The notes beneath the pieces were generated by a model. The model saw nothing but the letters and a program-made list of their open reading frames with translations. It did not search any database and was not told the DNA's origin. Positions 20,601-34,900 of a DNA stretch of 64,000 bases are shown here, piece after piece. Location of the stretch: contig BTRK01000001.1 in assembly GCA_036245805.1 (NCBI GenBank), forward strand, positions 39,382,995 through 39,446,994, in the 5' to 3' direction. The translations under genes and the position numbers were made by a program. Every line of letters begins with the position of its first letter. The first letter of the stretch is position 1. The DNA is from Pristionchus mayeri (lineage: Eukaryota; Nematoda; Chromadorea; Rhabditida; Neodiplogasteridae).

Positions 20601-23600
20601 TGGAATTTGTAGTGCGTGGGAGTTCGATGTATAGTCGGGACTCGATGGGAAATTTGTAGTATTTAAGGCAAAAGGCGGGAGTGTGGGAATTAAGTTGAAC
20701 TACCGTAGGCGAGAGTTAAGAGCTTAGTGGAGTTGAGAGGTGAGACAATACGTGTTAAGGCTTACACTTATGCTAAGGCAAATATGCATGAAAAGACTGA
20801 TTCTAGTAGAACTTCTGACGACGATCTGTAATTGTGATAGAAAAAGCGGGGAGTATACTGTATCTTGAAGAGGAGAGAAGGGGTAGTATACTGTATCTTG
20901 CACAGAAAGTCGTTGCGAGAGCCTGCATCTCAGAGCATGCCACAGGACTTCTTTTCCTGTAATGAGTCAATCGATGAGGTGCCTATATGCAGGACTATGG
21001 GCTATCAGTAATGGCATTAATCTCAGTTGTGATATTTTGTGCGAGCGTGTATCGAAAACTTGAAGAACATGCGCATTACGCTGCACTTCGGCACTATAAT
21101 TACATCGTTCGATTCCATTTCAACTCACTCTTTGCGTTTTGTAAGACCAGTCGATCTTATCTGACCAGTCGAGAGTTCATTAACAATCGAGTTACACTGA
21201 CTTAGTTCTATTGCACCTCAGTAAGCCCGTGCAATCTAGAATCGAATTAGGGATATCACCGCAAAGATTAGATCTTTGCAGCAAATTCAGCTGGAAATGT
21301 GCGGAAAATCCTATATTTGCGATGATTTTTGATATCGCATAAGAGGCCTACTAGACTGGACTTTTGTGATCCACGATAGCGAGATATTTTAATACCCTCA
21401 TATCCCCTCCTGGAAGGGAGGGCCGGGAAAATCGCCGGAAAAATCGGGAAAAAGCCGTAAAAATCGAGACTGGATCACACACCTGGAAGGGGTTGTGATT
21501 GTCGGGAGGGCCGGAGATCAGGGCGTCTCCTCCCTTGTTCTTCTCCGCGTACTCGATCAGACTACAAAGATCAAAGATCAGGATCTCTCTCCCCTTCTCA
21601 TTCTTAACATTCCTCTCATTCTCAATCGACAGATAGTATACTGTACTAAGGACAACCTATTGAATAGAACGCTTCTTCTCAGAATAAGTATGTACATTCT
21701 CTGGATTCCTCGAATTCCGCAATAGCTTTTGAACGCGGGATATCATTTCCACTAGAAACTACGCTCTAGTCTCGAGCTGTTTCTTGTGAATGGGTTCAGA
21801 AGTTCAATAATTTTCTACTATTCTACTCTTCTGTAATCGGCCTCTCGACTCCTCTACGTAATGAGTCTATTCTTTCACTAGTAATCATAACTGAAATGTA
21901 CTGAAATGTCTTTCGAACTTAAACCTGCGAAAGAATCATGTGAATCATTTGATATGATCTTCTAATTCTCAAAGCTTCGCGACCTCATTATAAATCGCCA
22001 GGCACGACCATTTTGCTCATTAGCATAATGCGGAACATCCCCTCTCTCTCCCCGGAGAGATTGTGAGGGTGAACCAGCAGCAGCGAGATTAGACTTTAAT
22101 GAAAAATTTTCGGCGAAAATTTACGGACTTTATTGCTTGCAGACGATTTCCAATATCACTTTGGACAGTTCTCTCTCAAATTTGATCAAATCTGCGCTTC
22201 TGATTGTTGAAATTTCTGTAAATCCTTGAAATGGTGGTTCAATATAGGGCCAAAATGAAGGCTTGTTAAGGTAAAGAGGCCTGCATTATCACATGATCAA
22301 CATCCCCCCCGACTGACTACAAACTGCGCTGAAAAAGGCAAGCACACATTGTATTGCGGACTCCAAAAAGCGTACTGATTATATCCGTTCGCAGCATAAA
22401 CAGCCTCAAATTGTACCGAACGGACACAAAATAGCCTCCACGATCATTATTACCGTATAAAATACATGGGTTTCGTGAACAACACAGTTCTCGAGCGGGA
22501 ATTTCAAATTTGAAAATGAAACTGACTCCTTGGACACCTCGGAGACCTTCTTGCGCGTGATGTGCGCCTCGACGCGCAGCTGCTCCGTCTGCTGCTTGAT
22601 TGCCTCCATGATGGTGAGGTCGTGTGGTCGTGTGCTGCGCCTGGGCGAGGCTTTATATCTCGCAGAACACGCACACGCAATGCAAAAAAACGACAGGACT
22701 GATACTATCAGTGAAAGTCTCGGGAGAGGCAGTGCCTATCCCAGCCCCTGGCACACAGTTGTTGCCTCGGATACTGAGTGAGTCGGGGGAGGGGGAGATA
22801 TGGGGAATGGGGAGGAAGGAGAAGGGGGGAGATAGATAGGCGAGAGATTTCTCTCCCGTGAGTAAATGAGGAGTACGGGGTACGCGATATGGAGATAGGC
22901 GAGGCGGAGCGGGGCGAGGGAAAGGGAGGAGGCAGCGTATCCGAGGTTACTGCTCTGGGAACGGAGGAACGAAGGAAGGAAGGCAGGAGGGAATGGTGTA
23001 CTTGAGCGAGTTTTGATAAAAAGCAGAATGCGCACAAACAATGGAAAACGCGACAGGGATGGAGTTAATGTGGTGTGAGTAACTCGGTCGATATCCCCAT
23101 ATGAGTAGAAGTAATTAAGTGCAGACTCGTCGCGGCTAGACTCAAATGGGGAAGAATTCCGGAGTCATGTGACTATTTTGAGCGGAAGACGTCTGCGGTT
23201 TCGAGAACTCTCGAAAAGATGGCAGAAAAAGTAGCACGCGGGGGACTCTCAAGCAGCTGGTTGAGTGTTCGCGCGCGAATGGATTAGTCAAATGTGGGGG
23301 CCGAGCTCGGGTAAGGGTAAACGAAAGGAGTACTGCTATGCCAAGCGGTTTACAGTTTTCAAGTGACTGCAACACTAGGTGGCGCTTGTCCATGCTTGTT
23401 CCAAGCAATTCTAGGGAATGTTTCCCGTTCAAAGCAGTGAAACAGATTAGCCACACCTGCTTCCGCATTAGAGAAGGAAGCTCGGAAAACAATTGAATAT
23501 CGAGAAGAGAAGGAAGAAAGGGAGCGGGACAGCGTGAAGGAGTGCTTTCGAGTGAGGGACAGAGAGGGCAGTGGAGAAGAGGGAGAACCGCCAAAGGTGT

Positions 23601-26600
23601 GACTGACTGACTGACTGCGACCAGACTTATCACGAGTTGTATAGTAGGGAAAGAGAGGCCGAACATTCCTTTCGTGATCTTCATCTGAGCTGTCAGGACT
23701 ACGCGAACACGAATGACTAGGGTGCAATTGTAGTTGAACCAGCGATATCGGGGCACTGAAAGACGAAATGTAGGGAGAAAGGAGGAAGGAAAAGCTTATT
23801 AGCTTGATTACGGTGGTGAAAAGAGGGGTGCATTTCCGGTCAAAGCCAGATTAGAGCGATGATAACATTGGCGACGAAACATGATTACGAACGCCGGAAA
23901 TGGAAGCGAATGCCTAGAGATGGAGTAGCTTCTATGGGTTCATTAGCGATATGGTGGAGGGAGCACGGAAATAGACTCCAAGCAACGATTCCACAGTATC
24001 TTTATTCCATTTATTCTAACAATTCAACTTATCGAGACATTTGGCGAACTCTACTAATTTCTCAAACACATGGCAAGGCACTTCAGCGAGATATCAAAAT
24101 CTTCTCGTCGGAACAGTCAAACGATATGTATCCCCCAGAAGTCAATAATCAATAGGAATCACAAGAATAACTTGATGAAAATAATTTGACTGCAAGAACG
24201 CATGTTTCTAGTGTACCAACATTTTACATGCTCGTACGTCGATGAGAAAATTTCTTAATAAGAGGTCAGTATTAACTAGAATGACTCAGCAGAGCATACA
24301 AACGAATATTAACCCGATTAAAATGATGCTGAATGCAGTCAGAGATGTGTGGGAGAGGAAATTATAGTTAGTAATTTGGGCCACCGTGTCGTCGTTTCCC
24401 ACGCTATCTCGACACGCCGAGTGGCGAGTAGTAATTTGGGACGTCGTTTTTTTTTCATACTACGCCCTATCTAGATCGTTCGATCGCCTAGAGAGTGCGT
24501 AGAATGCGTGTGAAGAGAGCGTGGAATCGTTTCTCGAAATCGTGGAAATAGGGTTTAATGAAGATATCGTAGTGTCTTACTACTAAGATACTACAAGCCT
24601 AGAGCAAGTATTGTAGCGAATTCTTGGCCTTTGAAACTCTCGAAGGGAACTGTCGTCTAGTCATAAAAATGCTGCCATCACGAGCTAATATGGAGTGATA
24701 TTTGCCTGCTAGTGCGGGATCATCAGCGATCTCATCATCATCACTGGGATCTCTAGGGAAATGAAATAGCTTATCTGTATAAATAAAGAGAACAACGATT
24801 TATGCAATTTGCTCAATTTTTTTTCAAATCAACGGAAATCTATCGGTTTTAGATACGAAAGTAATAATATTGTCTGGATGGAATTTTTATTACGATCCCG
24901 ATGAAATTTAAAAAAAATTAATTATTTTCGAACTCTTTATTTTTGGATCTGGAACACTTGTTTTCACTTAAGCCACAGTTTTCTCAAACGACCAGTTCTC
25001 AAATGACACACGCCATTGCAAATCAGCAGGCTCGCTAAAATGAGCGCGCGATGGCGTCACTAGACGGGATTTCTGAAAACAAGCGCGTGAGTGACGCACA
25101 TTGCTCACTTCTACATCCAGTTGTTACGCAATTATTCCCTCGAAGATGATCGTTGATCTTTCAGATGTGCAAGATGACGCTAACTATGTGTATAAGAAGT
25201 CACCTTCTTTCTCCTAGACTAGATGGTATTTGACTAGCAACTACGATAAATGTGTTAATGCAAGAAAGAAAATGTCTTGAATAGTGTTGCAGTTGAAAAC
25301 TTCGGCCCAATGTCCATCTGTATGCGCCATAAGTCCTCCCTCCTAGACGAGATGGTTTGTGATCAGCAACATGACGCAAACTACAATGTCTCTGTTCTAA
25401 GTCCCTCTATTAGAAATCGACTCTGTCTCTCCCTTGTTCCTTTCCCTCCTCTCTCGACTCTGTCGATGATGTTATTATTTTTGTTATGTCATCTCCTCAC
25501 TTTTCCTCCCATTCTACATGAAAAATACCGTCGTCACATTGATCTCTCTCTCTCATTCTGGCCGGTAGGTACCGTACCCCTCGGTGGTTACGGTAGGTCC
25601 CTGAAACTGGAGATCTGTGTTCGTCGCCGCTTCGCCATAGCAGGTTGTTCCTGTTAGTGGGACGGGCGGGACGGGAGAGAGACGGGTGTTTGGCTTTCTC
25701 TGAATAGTTATGCCTCCTCTCACATCCTCACAACAAACCGCCCCCTGTAGTAGTCTAGTTGTTTTCGAAAACATTCACATGCTTTCCCCTCTTCTCTCTC
25801 TCTCTTTTCTCGTTTTCGCTGCTTCTGCAGTGGAGCCTCAGAGCAACCAGTAACCAGTAATTATCCAGGATGAGTGAAAGTCGTGGAAGAGAGCCGGAAA
25901 ACCCAGATCATCATACACAAACACGCAGGATCATTGGGTCAAGCATCGCAACGACAAAAACAAAGGGGATCATCCGGTCACTGTATCCAACGCCTACTGT
26001 AGCTAGTGCAGGTTACTGTATCCGCCCACGAGTCGGCGATCTTCTGACCTATCTGAATAATTCGGTCAACAGCGTGTGATGGAGTCTGTTGACAGGCGGA
26101 CAAAAATTCTCGTGATATTTTCCGCCTTGTTCATGTTTGGCTCGAGAGAGTGTAGTCTGTTTGGCGATCGGAAGTTCATCGAGATATTTATTCCACTATT
26201 TTACTCCATAATTCGGGTCACCATCTCTTTAGTTCTCACACTTTCAATGAAGAGAATTGCATACGAACTCTACTCCATTCTAGCGATAGTTATTTGAAGA
26301 ATTTTCGGGTTATTCGTCGAAAATTTCGTCAGATCTGGCACACAAGATCAGAAGATCACAACGGCCTATTGACTGATGCGCCCCGCTCCGCTCGATCTCT
26401 CTCTCTCTCCCCACCCCCTCAGGGCACACACGCATTCCTCACATACGCACGCGCCAATCAGTGGTGCACTGTATCGGGAAACAACAGAATACAGATTCTA
26501 CAGTAAGCCGCGACTTCCTGTTACTGTATTTGGGAAACGGGAGAACCTATAAACACACCGCCTACAGTAAGACTGGCTGTGAGTCGAAAACAGAGTCTGA

Positions 26601-28186
26601 GGAGTTTTGCTCGCGCAGACGAAGAGGCTGCGGGGCTGCGGTGAAAAACAAGCGCTGTTTACTCGGGAAAGCCCCCGGCAAACAGACAGGCTGCTGCTGT
26701 TGCTGCCGCTGCCGCTGTGTTGATCAGTAAGGAAAAACTGCACAAGCATTGCATTGCCTTGTTATGGCAACAAGCCCCTAGTTGTGGATTGAGCCGAGCC
26801 AATTGTTGTCTCACTCCTTCCAGAGAATAGTTCCCACGACGAGCTGAGATGTGGTTAATGATGGCGAAGCATGAGTCTAGACTGTTCACAGTGAATGCAT
26901 CTTGATTAGAATTAGTGTAGTAAGTCTGGGCACCCCCCCATGCCGGCACTAGGTCGGATGAGAACCGTCGGATGAGAACCAAAAAAGTACCCTTCCCCAG
27001 CATGTTCACAGTAGGTTCCCAAAGTGTCAAAAATGCTTCTGCTGTGAAAGTCCTACAGAAGGGTCCAATTTTTGGTTCTCATCCGACGGTTCTCATCCTG
27101 CATAGTGCCCCCATGTCGCGTACTCTCTCATCAATCAGACAGAGCGTGCATATAAAACGAGGAGAGGACGCGCCGATTTGTCAGAATATCGTCATGCGAA
27201 AACTGTGTCATGGAACAGATCACGTACATATGCGCACAGAAGGAATGAGGAGCACTGAAACAAGCAATCTCTTCCATTTACACGCTCTCGGGCGTCAGAG
27301 AGAGCGAGCGAGATAGTGTGCGATGTCGAGAGAGTTAGACAATCGCCGCCTGTACGCGGAGTGCACTCAACTGGATTTCGACATCGCTGATCCCCTGGTC
27401 GTGACCCATTCTGGCATATTTCCGTCATTTCGTTACATCCAATCGTTCAACATGGGCTCCAGAGCTAGGAATATCATTCAGCCTCCCCAGGCGACTATTT
27501 CGAAGTCTGACTTCTACGGCCGGAATCTTATTCCCTTCCACTCAGGAGTTGATGCAACAAAGACAAGGACTCCCGAATTCGTCGAGTATCTCGCCTTCCC
27601 CAATTTAGCCTCCCCTCCCTCCCCCTTTCCTTGTCTTCGTTCAACACTTCGCTCGTTTCGTTACATCCAATCGTTCAATAAGGGCTCCAGAGCTTGGCCT
27701 CATCTAGGCGATCTGCTTCGAAGTCGCCTAGATGAGGCCAAATTCGAAACTTTAGCCTCCCCCCTTCCTTCCTCCTTCCTCCTTGTCTTCGTTCCTCACG
27801 TAGTCACAGTGTTGTCAGCCCCCCTCCACTCGACTGGTTTTCCTGCATTTCCCTCCCTCCGCTGCCTCCTCTTATTCGCGTGTTATTACATGTATATTTA
27901 TCAGTGGCGCGGGGCGCTGTTTTTCTCCTCCTCCAGCCAGCCACAGCCACTTCGTTCGTAGTCGACGGATTATTCCTAGAGCTACAATAGCGCGTGCCTC
28001 AAAATAGGCCGCCGGCCTCGAGATCCCCTCCTTGTTTTTGGCCACTCCCGATTGCCTACATCTTCCGGGCAGTCTTGTCAATATTTTCATAGAATTCACC
28101 AAATTTCTGAATTTCGGTGACAACATTTCGTTAGTATTTCAGCCCACGTGGTTTTTATTTTACGAGCTGTTTCCCCAGTCAGACAT

Positions 28187-28233
<47 letters not shown>

Positions 28234-31200
28234 GTGCTTAACAAGGAGAATACACCCGAATTGTCACGAGTCTCGCCCTCATGATAGGCACACGTAGAGG
28301 GATGTTTCTCGGAACTCCTCCCGCCTCCTCCTCCCCCCCTCGAGCACGACCAGGCACGCGCTCTTGTTGTTGTGCTGTTTCGGGTAGGGTAGGGGGTTCC
28401 AAAACGGTCGACGGAAGCAGCGAAATTACGCGAGCGAGTGAAGCACCTGCTGCTGGGTGGCTGACGACAAATTTACGAGGGCTTTCCTCTTCCCGAAAGT
28501 CAGCCCCACGCAAATCTGGCCAACGCTCTGCTAAGTTTGTGCTAATTTCGTCTGATCAATAAGAAGGTAGGTTAAAAATGCATATGTTGACCTACCTTCA
28601 TGATGCTTTTCTTGTTTAAGATCACTGAACAACGTCTGTTTTCCGTAACATGTTGTTCCGAACATCGTGTTTGTTATTCCCCTAATATGATGTTATGTGC
28701 TATTTTCGGAGTCTCATCTCATCCTCTCGAACCCCCGTGGATAGCACTCCGTCTTTCATTCTCCCTCCCCATCCTTTCGGGATCGAGAGCATCTGCATGT
28801 GTGCGTCAGAATCCTTTCAAGCTCTGATAATATCAAGCGCGCATCTCAGAATAGACTATCTACGTAGTGATGGTGCAGTAAGGGTAGATCTCTACGGGAG
28901 AGATATCACCCCTTGTATTCTGGGCAGTGTAGCAATGCTTAGGACATCCAAATACATTGTAATAGGAGGATGCATGAAATGGCTCTTTCTATTCTTTGTG
29001 CTATCAAGTCGGATGGTCGTCCCTACATGGGGCACCACAGCGACAGAAAAGTGTCTCATGTCTCTTCAAGGCGTTTCTATAGCCAGCGAGCATCTCTGCT
29101 CACTGGTCCGTTGTCAGGAGTCGAAACTACGCAGAGAATAATGAAGGAGAAGTCGACAAAGCCACTCCCCTCGTAGTATCTCTCCCAGCCCACGTCATCC
29201 AGTTATTACGGTAGCTCCTGGCATCCAGTCAAGAGACACGTGCTCTCCGTTTGGCACACTATTTCCTGCCTCTGGCGGCCCTCTCAATCTCGCCCTGCTC
29301 GTCCTATGTAGTCCAATGACTCTCCTCATACTGCACGCTCTCGTCGGTCAGAGCTAGCGATGGAGCATGGGATATGGGGAGAGTCAGGCTTGTCCCTGCC
29401 CGCTCTCTCCTCTTCACGTGCTCTCTCTCGCGGTCTTTGACGTCGCCTTTAACAGCGGCTCGAGTCTTTAATCGAATAAGGGCAGGGGGCGCGAGACACA
29501 GAAAGGCATAGTACATGCATAGAGGTCCCCGAGCGCGAGCACTGCATTGTGCAATGTTGGCAGGGTTCCAAGTGATGATTATGCAAACAGGCGCGCACTC
29601 TCCTCGATTCACACGCTCTCTCGCCCTGTCGGCGAGAGAGCACACCAAACGAGGAGGGCTCATTGTGCAATGTTGGCAGAGTTCCAACCGTCTGTTCGTC
29701 ATGCACCCTCTCAATCTCTGCTTCTCTCTCTCAAGTTGCTAGAAGCCTACCGCTGAACATTTCCGCATCCTATCATTACCTGCCCCCTAGCATCACAGAC
29801 GCGACGACGGCTATAATTTAGCGCGTTATCAGCTACCTCTCTCTCCCAGGGAATGTAGGCACGGTTCTGCGAAAGCAGCGGTTACGGTAGATTAGATATG
29901 CTTTCCGAGTGATTGAGGGGATCGGAGCTCTCCGACGAAGCCCCCGTTCTGCCTCCGACATATACTCGTATTTTGCCCCCCATCCTCCCCATCTTCGGAC
30001 GTCTTTAGTGCAAACCTGCGAAAACAACGCAACGCGCGAATATGTCGCGAGTTGTTCGCGATTTCGGGCTACTGTATCCGGCCTACTGTAGTTTGCACCT
30101 AACAATCGATCTGTGTGTCCTCCTCTTCTTCTTCCCTGAAACACGTGAGGTCCGCCGGGCTCCTCGGGAGTAGAGAAGAGGAGGGGGGAGTGTTTCTCCT
30201 CCTCCTCTCTCAATTCTTATGTTTCCCTCCTCCGTGTGCCCCTCCGCTCCGCCCGCCCGAGATATCGATGTCTTTGTGGCTCTCCCCGCTGTCTCTCTCA
30301 CTCGCTCCAGCCCCCCGAATTTCAGTCCATCTCCAGTCTCTGCTCTCTCTCTCCTCCCCACTCTCGTCCCCTTGAATTGTCCCTCGTCACTACTCTCCCT
30401 CTTCCACTAACCGGCCAGCCCAGCTTATGCTCGCTCCCCTTGTACTTTACACGCGCGAGCCTGGCTCCCTATTCCTTCAGCATATCTCCCGCAGATGTAT
30501 GTGTAAAAACAGCAGCCCGATGTTTGTTTGTGTCCGTACTCTGATCGCAGGCACGCATCCTCCACAAGCCTCACCTTCCCCTCGATCGGGGCCATAATAT
30601 CCCAGGATTTCTCAGCTCATTGTTTTCGCCTGGCCTATTTATCCTCCTCCTTGCGCGCACACCGCATCGCCGCAAAACACTCCCTGGACAACTTGTTATT
30701 GTTATTGTTGTTGGTGATGATGATGATGTGCAGTGTGTGTGTGTGTGTGTTATTAGAAGCGGCGGAGGATACTGGCCTACATTTGCGGGGCTGTGTACCA
30801 TGGCCACCGTGTGTTTTCGCGAACCCCAAACCGAACTGTTTTCCTCCCTTCGTTCGTTCGGTTTTCCCTCCTCCTCTCAGCGAGAATTCGCGCCCAGAAC
30901 CCTTCGAATCTCCTCTCTGCCACTCTCTACGTGCCTTCCTCCGTTATTTTTCGGCGCTGGAATCTGTTGGGTGCAGTCTCTCTCACATTTCTGCTCGCTC
31001 TCTACAGCGTGACCAGGGAGTGTGGGAAGTAGGAGAGAGAGAGGGGAGAAAGAGAGAAACAGAACTCGCAAAGTTCGGTGCAATACTCTTTCACCCCCAG
31101 TGCGACGCGACCGTTCGTTCGTCTCCGATAATATACTCGATGGTCACAACACCGATGAAAAATAAATTTTTCCCCTTCCTAAAATCCGGCTCTCGAGCGC

Positions 31201-31895
31201 TGTGTCGTGTCAACAAATTTGTGCTTGCCTATTTTCTGGCTACTTACCGTACCGGGAATGTGAGCATGAGCGAAAACACTGCATCCCGCTCGCTCCCGAA
31301 GCCCATCTTGACCTACCCCTCGATGAGGATGTCATCATTCGCTTGTCTATTGACCACTCCCCTCCCATTCCACAACCGCTTTCCTCTCTACCCGTTCAGC
31401 CACCTCAACAATAACAAGAGTCTTGAGTGTGTGTGGTGTCTGTGCGGAATTCGGCGCTTGTTTTCGCATCGTTTTCGTTCTTCTTTTTCTTTTCTCTCCG
31501 GGACCTCACACGCTGTTTTCCAGCGCTGCTCGGTATTGACCCTGTTCGAAGTTCCTGTTTATCGATGATCTGGATTTATAGGCAATTTCCGTGTGCTAGA
31601 CCCAGTCTCGCGCGCTCATTATTCGCATCTCGTGGGAGAGATTACGCGCCTGCCCTATACGTTTCCCCTTCTCGCCCAATCCCTTCTCCACTCCTATTTT
31701 CGGATATTTTGCGGTCCGTTGCTTGTCCTGATGGATACTTAGAGAATAAGTGCAGGCGAGAGCGGGGAAGAAAACAGGAGGGGAGGCTGTTTATTGGCTA
31801 CTGTCCAGTGCGAACGCTCCAGCCAAAACAGTAGTCTCAGACGACAACGCGTCGATACTGTCTCCTGGCGCCTGCTGTTCCCTACTGTCTTTTCG

Positions 31896-31968
<73 letters not shown>

Positions 31969-34900
31969 GTATTATTTATCACATCAGACAGTAGTGCTCA
32001 GGTGAGGATGGGACCATATTCTTCATAGGCTGCGCTCCACCAATGGGGTCCACACATTATCGTATATTATGGAATGTAAGAATACATCGTGTTTTCCTCA
32101 TTCGTCTCACTTCCTGATAACTTTGTCACATAAATCGGGCGCCGCGCGCGTGATGAAAAACAATCGCAATATGTGCGAGCGACAACAATGCGCCCGAGAC
32201 GCTGCACCAGAAATCATCAAGGGCGGTCGTCAAAACACCGCGACAAGACACAGCGAGAGAGAGGGACGAATTCCGAATCAACAGACTCCTCGCCCAGTCA
32301 AAATCCACAGACCAGTCGAGTATGATGACGGACGACCATAACAACGCCCGCGCGCTTGCCTTCTAGGTAGCTGATCCTGGATAGATTTTCGATTTTACCA
32401 CATCTGTGATCATTGGGAAAGATCGGGGTTCGAGATTACGTCATAATCAGCAGCTGACTTGTTGATCAGGGTCGCTAATAGATGTTCATTGATGCTGGAA
32501 CAGGCCACAATTTGCGTGCAAAACCGCAAGCAAATCCCGCGTCATAATCGTGCTCTGTAGCCTGCACACACACATACCGTATCTCATGCAACTCGTGACC
32601 GCCTCGCATCGCAGCTCTTTTCGTGCCCTCAGGGCTGCTCTCTCCGATCGGCGCACTCTCTCTGCACTATCTGCTCGTCTGCGCCCTCCTCCGTTCGCCC
32701 GCTCTCTCCCCAATGCTCACGACACTCCAGTGTATGCACAAGTAGCAGCGAGGGAGAGAAGGAAGGGAGAGGAGGAGGAGGAGAGGGACTCCTCCCGATC
32801 GATCGATTCCGCTTGCTCCTCTTGTTTGCAACACACAACCCCCTTAGGTATTCTTCTAGCATTTCGTCACGAGAGCTGGAAGGAGGCGGGGCCAATCTAG
32901 CCCCCCCCCCTCTAGTAATCGAAATTCCTCCTGCGCGGGACTGGTTCACACTGTTGACTTGCACTTTCAAGGTCACCTGCGCGGTTGCTTCAGGCCTTTA
33001 ATGGGAGCCTGCCCTGAGGCAAAATGTGCCATTTCCAATTTGGATTTATGCGTCGTCATCATTCCTGAGACTACGGTAGTCAGGGACGACGGCCTAATCC
33101 GAGATAGGCCTCGGCTTTCCCTGCCGATTCCTGACAACCGCAATCGTATTCTTAGTTTTTGTATTCGCTATCGCTGAGTGTGACTATCTATATCCGCATT
33201 CTTTCACTTGGCATGTTCTCTGCTCTCATCATCATCACTCTCTTCATGTCATTACTCGCTAACAGGCGGGGCTGTGATGTATCACGTAACTACTCGCTCG
33301 GCCGTGTGTTTCTGTGCGCACGCGACCCCTATGATAAGAATAGAGTGGCGCGATTTGCTGGGTGAAACAAGAAACGACGAGACGACGGCCAACAACTGGT
33401 CACCCTCCCCTCCTCCCATCCTATCGATTAACGCTCGCGTTACTGATCTTTCCCTCTGGAAGCACAGTGCACATGTTTCATCATTTCTCGAAACATTTCG
33501 CGCACGATCGCGAATGATTTCGAAATGAACTGGTAGAAACGCGGCGAGCCCTTTGGGGCGCACGCACACATTGCATAACAGTTTGTCTTCTGACACCACC
33601 CCGTGACGTCGCTTTTTATGATCTGATCTTCCTCCCCCTCTTCTCCCCTCTCTTCCCTCTTCTCTCTCAGCCTTCGAGTTCCTGTTTATGTTCGCTGTGG
33701 TGGTTGATTCCGTTGTAGAGGGAGCGAGAGAGAGAGGGAGAGTAGTATCTCCTCCTCCTCTTCTTCTCCTACCTCCATCCATGGTCATAGCCCCAAAACA
33801 ACGAACTGAGCGCCTTCTGTATTCGGCCTAAGAATCGCCTCGTCTCGCCTACAGTAATCTACCGTAACCTACAGTAGCCCGTTGCTGATGATCTACCCTC
33901 GTCTCTCTGTCGCTCTCACCCCGCGGGCCGGTTTCAGCGAAGCAAGCTAGCAAGCTAGCAAGCTCACGTGCGCACTCCTCATTGCTCGCGTTCCCTCCCC
34001 CCTCTCCTCTCTCCCTGGACCTCTCCCAATTTCACCCGCACTCTCCTCCTGATCCACCCCAATCGCTACAAAACTCGTTCGATCTCACTCCCCCTCGATC
34101 GACCGAAAAAAGTCACGGTATGTGTATGGTTGCATACTCGCTTTCACTAGTCGGCCGCTGATCTCTACTCCTGCTCTCTCTTTCTCTTGTCTTCTCCCTC
34201 TCCCTCTAATTTCGGGAGAGGTGAGAGACGGGGGGGGGGGGGGGGGGGGGGGGAGAGGGGGAGCCCATCGATTGATCTGGGCACATTCGCGCGCTCACTC
34301 TCTACACACATTCACTTGATTCAACTCTCTTTCCCCTCTCTGTCTCTGTCTCTCCCCTTCCCGCTTGCACCAGCCCCCTCCTTCTCCCTTACTCATGACC
34401 CATATGTACCAGCCTCCCGCTCTCCATTTCACTCTTGTGCGAGATTGATTTAGCCCCCGCCGCTTCTCCTTTCACCCGGATCTCCTTCTTTGCAGCCCGG
34501 TGATGTACCAGCAGCCGCAGCAGTCGGCTGCAGCAGCAGCAGCAGCTCAGCAACAGCAGCAGCAGATGTACGTGCAGCAGGCACAGCCCAACGGGTGAGA
34601 GCAAAATAATATCATTGATAGGCGCAGGAGTATCTTGTGCTTTCAATTATATTAGCTTAGAAATACTCTTTCCCTAATAAAGCTTAGACAACTCGCGTAG
34701 AAGTCTAAAAATTAGTAACGGCATAATGCATATTAGTAATGCATTTTTCCTGGAAATTAGATGAAAGCCTCAGTCTGATTCGTATCATTGATTCACTCTC
34801 CAAGCATTCTCTTCTTCGTTCCACTGTCGCATTTCCCTCCTTTGTCGCATTGATTACGCTCTCCGCATTCCTCACATATCCCACTGCCTTTCTCTCCCTC

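Larger units (their letters stand above)
20225..34495 (+). other. 14.3 kb intron of the PAS gene, hosting an antisense gene
   Basis: The donor GTTTGT at 20225 and the acceptor TTTGCAG at 34495 join two coding parts in phase (Y-Y-AA|C, giving HPAYYNPVMYQQ across the junction). The intron holds the complete minus-strand G-gamma gene (20930-22609). From about 22.6 kb on it is mostly C/T- and G/A-rich low-complexity DNA, microsatellites, inverted-repeat elements and TACTGTAG-like words. I see no other supported gene between 22610 and 34495; the longest open frames there (for example at 23142-23756 and 30528-31568) are low-complexity and unlike protein. Part of 30-34 kb may act as promoter or enhancer sequence, but I cannot show it. 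Confidence 0.6.

Noticed and set aside
23142..23756. 204-codon open frame on the minus strand
   Set aside because: Composition follows the G/A-rich DNA on the plus strand; no motif, no splice partners, no signal peptide that fits.
27702..27742. Perfect hairpin GGCCTCATCTAGGCGA as a possible small-RNA gene
   Set aside because: Stem with a short loop inside repeat DNA; nothing shows that it is expressed or processed.
27323..27961. 212-codon open frame with two FRYIQSFN segments
   Set aside because: The internal repeat reflects a DNA-level duplication at 27428/27656 within intronic repeat DNA; the rest is unlike protein.
30528..31568. 346-codon open frame in the large intron
   Set aside because: Low-complexity Ser/Leu/Cys/Arg-rich translation of C/T-rich DNA, no domain, and overlapped by other frames of the same type.
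31791..32028. Poly-Asn, poly-Ile and poly-Leu open frames
   Set aside because: Translations of the TTA microsatellite.
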